Part shown: piece by piece, positions 11,872 through 12,190 of the stretch
How positions within the stretch are numbered: the first letter of the stretch is position 1
Layout of the letters: the number at the start of each line of letters is the position of its first letter
Source: Patescibacteria group bacterium
Lineage (GTDB): Bacteria > Patescibacteriota > Minisyncoccia > Minisyncoccales > CG1-02-41-26
DNA length: 12,190 nucleotides
Reading direction: 5' to 3'
NCBI GenBank assembly: GCA_018830365.1
Contig: JAHJSK010000009.1
Span: forward strand, 1 to 12,190
Program-made: the position numbers and the translations under genes
Notes under the pieces: model-generated
What the model was told of the DNA's origin: nothing
Database searches by the model: none
The model's input: the letters and a program-made list of their open reading frames with translations, nothing else

Positions 11872-11922
11872 TCCCCGTAGGGTTGCAATTGAAAATTGGT
11901 GCTTGAAAATTATTAATATTAT

Positions 11923-12190
11923 ATGTTGTCTAAATTTTTCTCAATCTTATTATTCTCAATCATTGTATTTAACGGCATCGCGGGCTTCGCGGGTTTTGTT
12001 TTGGCAGGCACGGTTGCTACGGGCGGAAATTGCACCACAACCGCAGATTGCGCTAGTCCAAATGAATGCCTTTGTGCTCCTTGCGGGACATGCGGGCCAT
12101 CAATGGGTAATGTTGTTATCTGCTCGCCAACAAAATGGTGTAGCATTGACGCGCTTGCGGAAAGCGTAGGCAATTGGCTTTTTTATATTG
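11923..12190 (+). CDS. secreted cysteine-rich protein, 3' end outside the window
   Basis: Partial gene; 89 codons are visible and the frame is open to the edge. The start MLSKFFSILLFSIIVF plus GIAGFAGFVLA (to about residue 28) is a signal peptide or N-terminal anchor, with probable cleavage after VLA. The next part has eight cysteines at 37, 43, 49, 51, 54, 57, 67 and 73, with CLCAPCGTCG as a dense cluster, suggesting disulfides or a metal site outside the membrane. The final visible stretch CSIDALAESVGNWLFYI is turning hydrophobic and resembles the beginning of the membrane helices of small TrbC/VirB2-like CPR proteins, which I infer only from style. No ribosome site; AT-rich upstream boxes TTGAAA (11889-11894) and TATTAA (11911-11916) would start RNA near the ATG. 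Confidence 0.68.
   Translation, partial: MLSKFFSILLFSIIVFNGIAGFAGFVLAGTVATGGNCTTTADCASPNECLCAPCGTCGPSMGNVVICSPTKWCSIDALAESVGNWLFYI

Larger units (their letters stand above)
11616..11922. other. non-coding region before the secreted protein gene
   Basis: Holds the minus-strand terminator and promoter-like site, an AT-rich stretch (11690-11750) with nothing recognisable, the second C-rich CCTTTAA tract, an AATTGAA heptamer tract and a short hairpin. No gene is supported. Confidence 0.6.

Noticed and set aside
11834..12169. Plus-strand reading frame of 111 codons
   Set aside because: It begins in the heptamer tract and overlaps, in another frame, the signal-peptide gene at 11923, which has a far more protein-like sequence.
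11919..12173. Minus-strand reading frame over the secreted protein gene
   Set aside because: Composition is that of an antisense shadow, with no motif or start signal.
1..12190. tRNA genes
   Set aside because: I searched by eye for T-arm GTTCGA-type motifs and cloverleaf arms and found none convincing.

Overview
The window looks like a chromosomal piece of an AT-rich Candidate Phyla Radiation (Patescibacteria, Parcubacteria-like) genome. The evidence is the gene style rather than a database match: a PulG/PilV-type prepilin with carboxypeptidase-regulatory-like domains, two S23-type four-helix-bundle genes, a degenerate MBL-fold protein next to gyrA, a UbiE-like methyltransferase, a Cys-rich secreted protein, start sites mostly without Shine-Dalgarno sequences, and long intergenic stretches full of hairpins and palindromes. 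The standard code fits, with TGA used as a stop. Finer taxonomy is not supported.

Region by region. 1-120 is a 5S rRNA, probably the end of an rRNA operon. 205-302 holds two strong palindromes. 348-2421 is one self-contained transcription unit: promoter, tRNA(Trp)-type T-box leader with attenuator, trpE, a 26-codon four-cysteine micro-ORF, and a terminator. 2430-3080 is non-coding and rich in repeats. 3081-4808 encodes a large type IV prepilin-like protein. 4809-5825 is about 1 kb of non-coding DNA with at least eight inverted repeats and a promoter near its end. 5826-9835 carries a metal-site-less MBL-fold protein, a small membrane/coiled-coil protein, S23-like gene 1 and gyrA. 9837-10353 is a second S23-like gene unit, followed by a SAM methyltransferase. 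11094-11615 is a NYN/PIN-type nuclease gene behind two operator-like dyads. 11923 to the end is the start of a secreted Cys-rich protein, cut by the window edge.

The most notable structure is that each S23-like gene is framed by inverted arrays of 7-bp repeats. Start and stop codons of copy 1, and the start codon of copy 2, lie in or at these arrays. The arrays also supply the stop codon of the upstream membrane protein and abut the methyltransferase start. The two copies use different heptamers (WTAATTC versus AAARCGN), yet have the same design, and together they bracket gyrA. This resembles S23-bearing intervening sequences of 23S rRNA, but placed between protein genes. Other heptamer runs occur at 5713, 7304 and 11829.

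How the genes work together: the trp unit should make anthranilate synthase component I only when uncharged tRNA(Trp) stabilises the antiterminator; the micro-ORF shares that control. Its consensus ribosome sites contrast with the rest of the window and suggest horizontal acquisition. The other genes look like independently expressed housekeeping or accessory genes; no other multi-gene pathway is visible.
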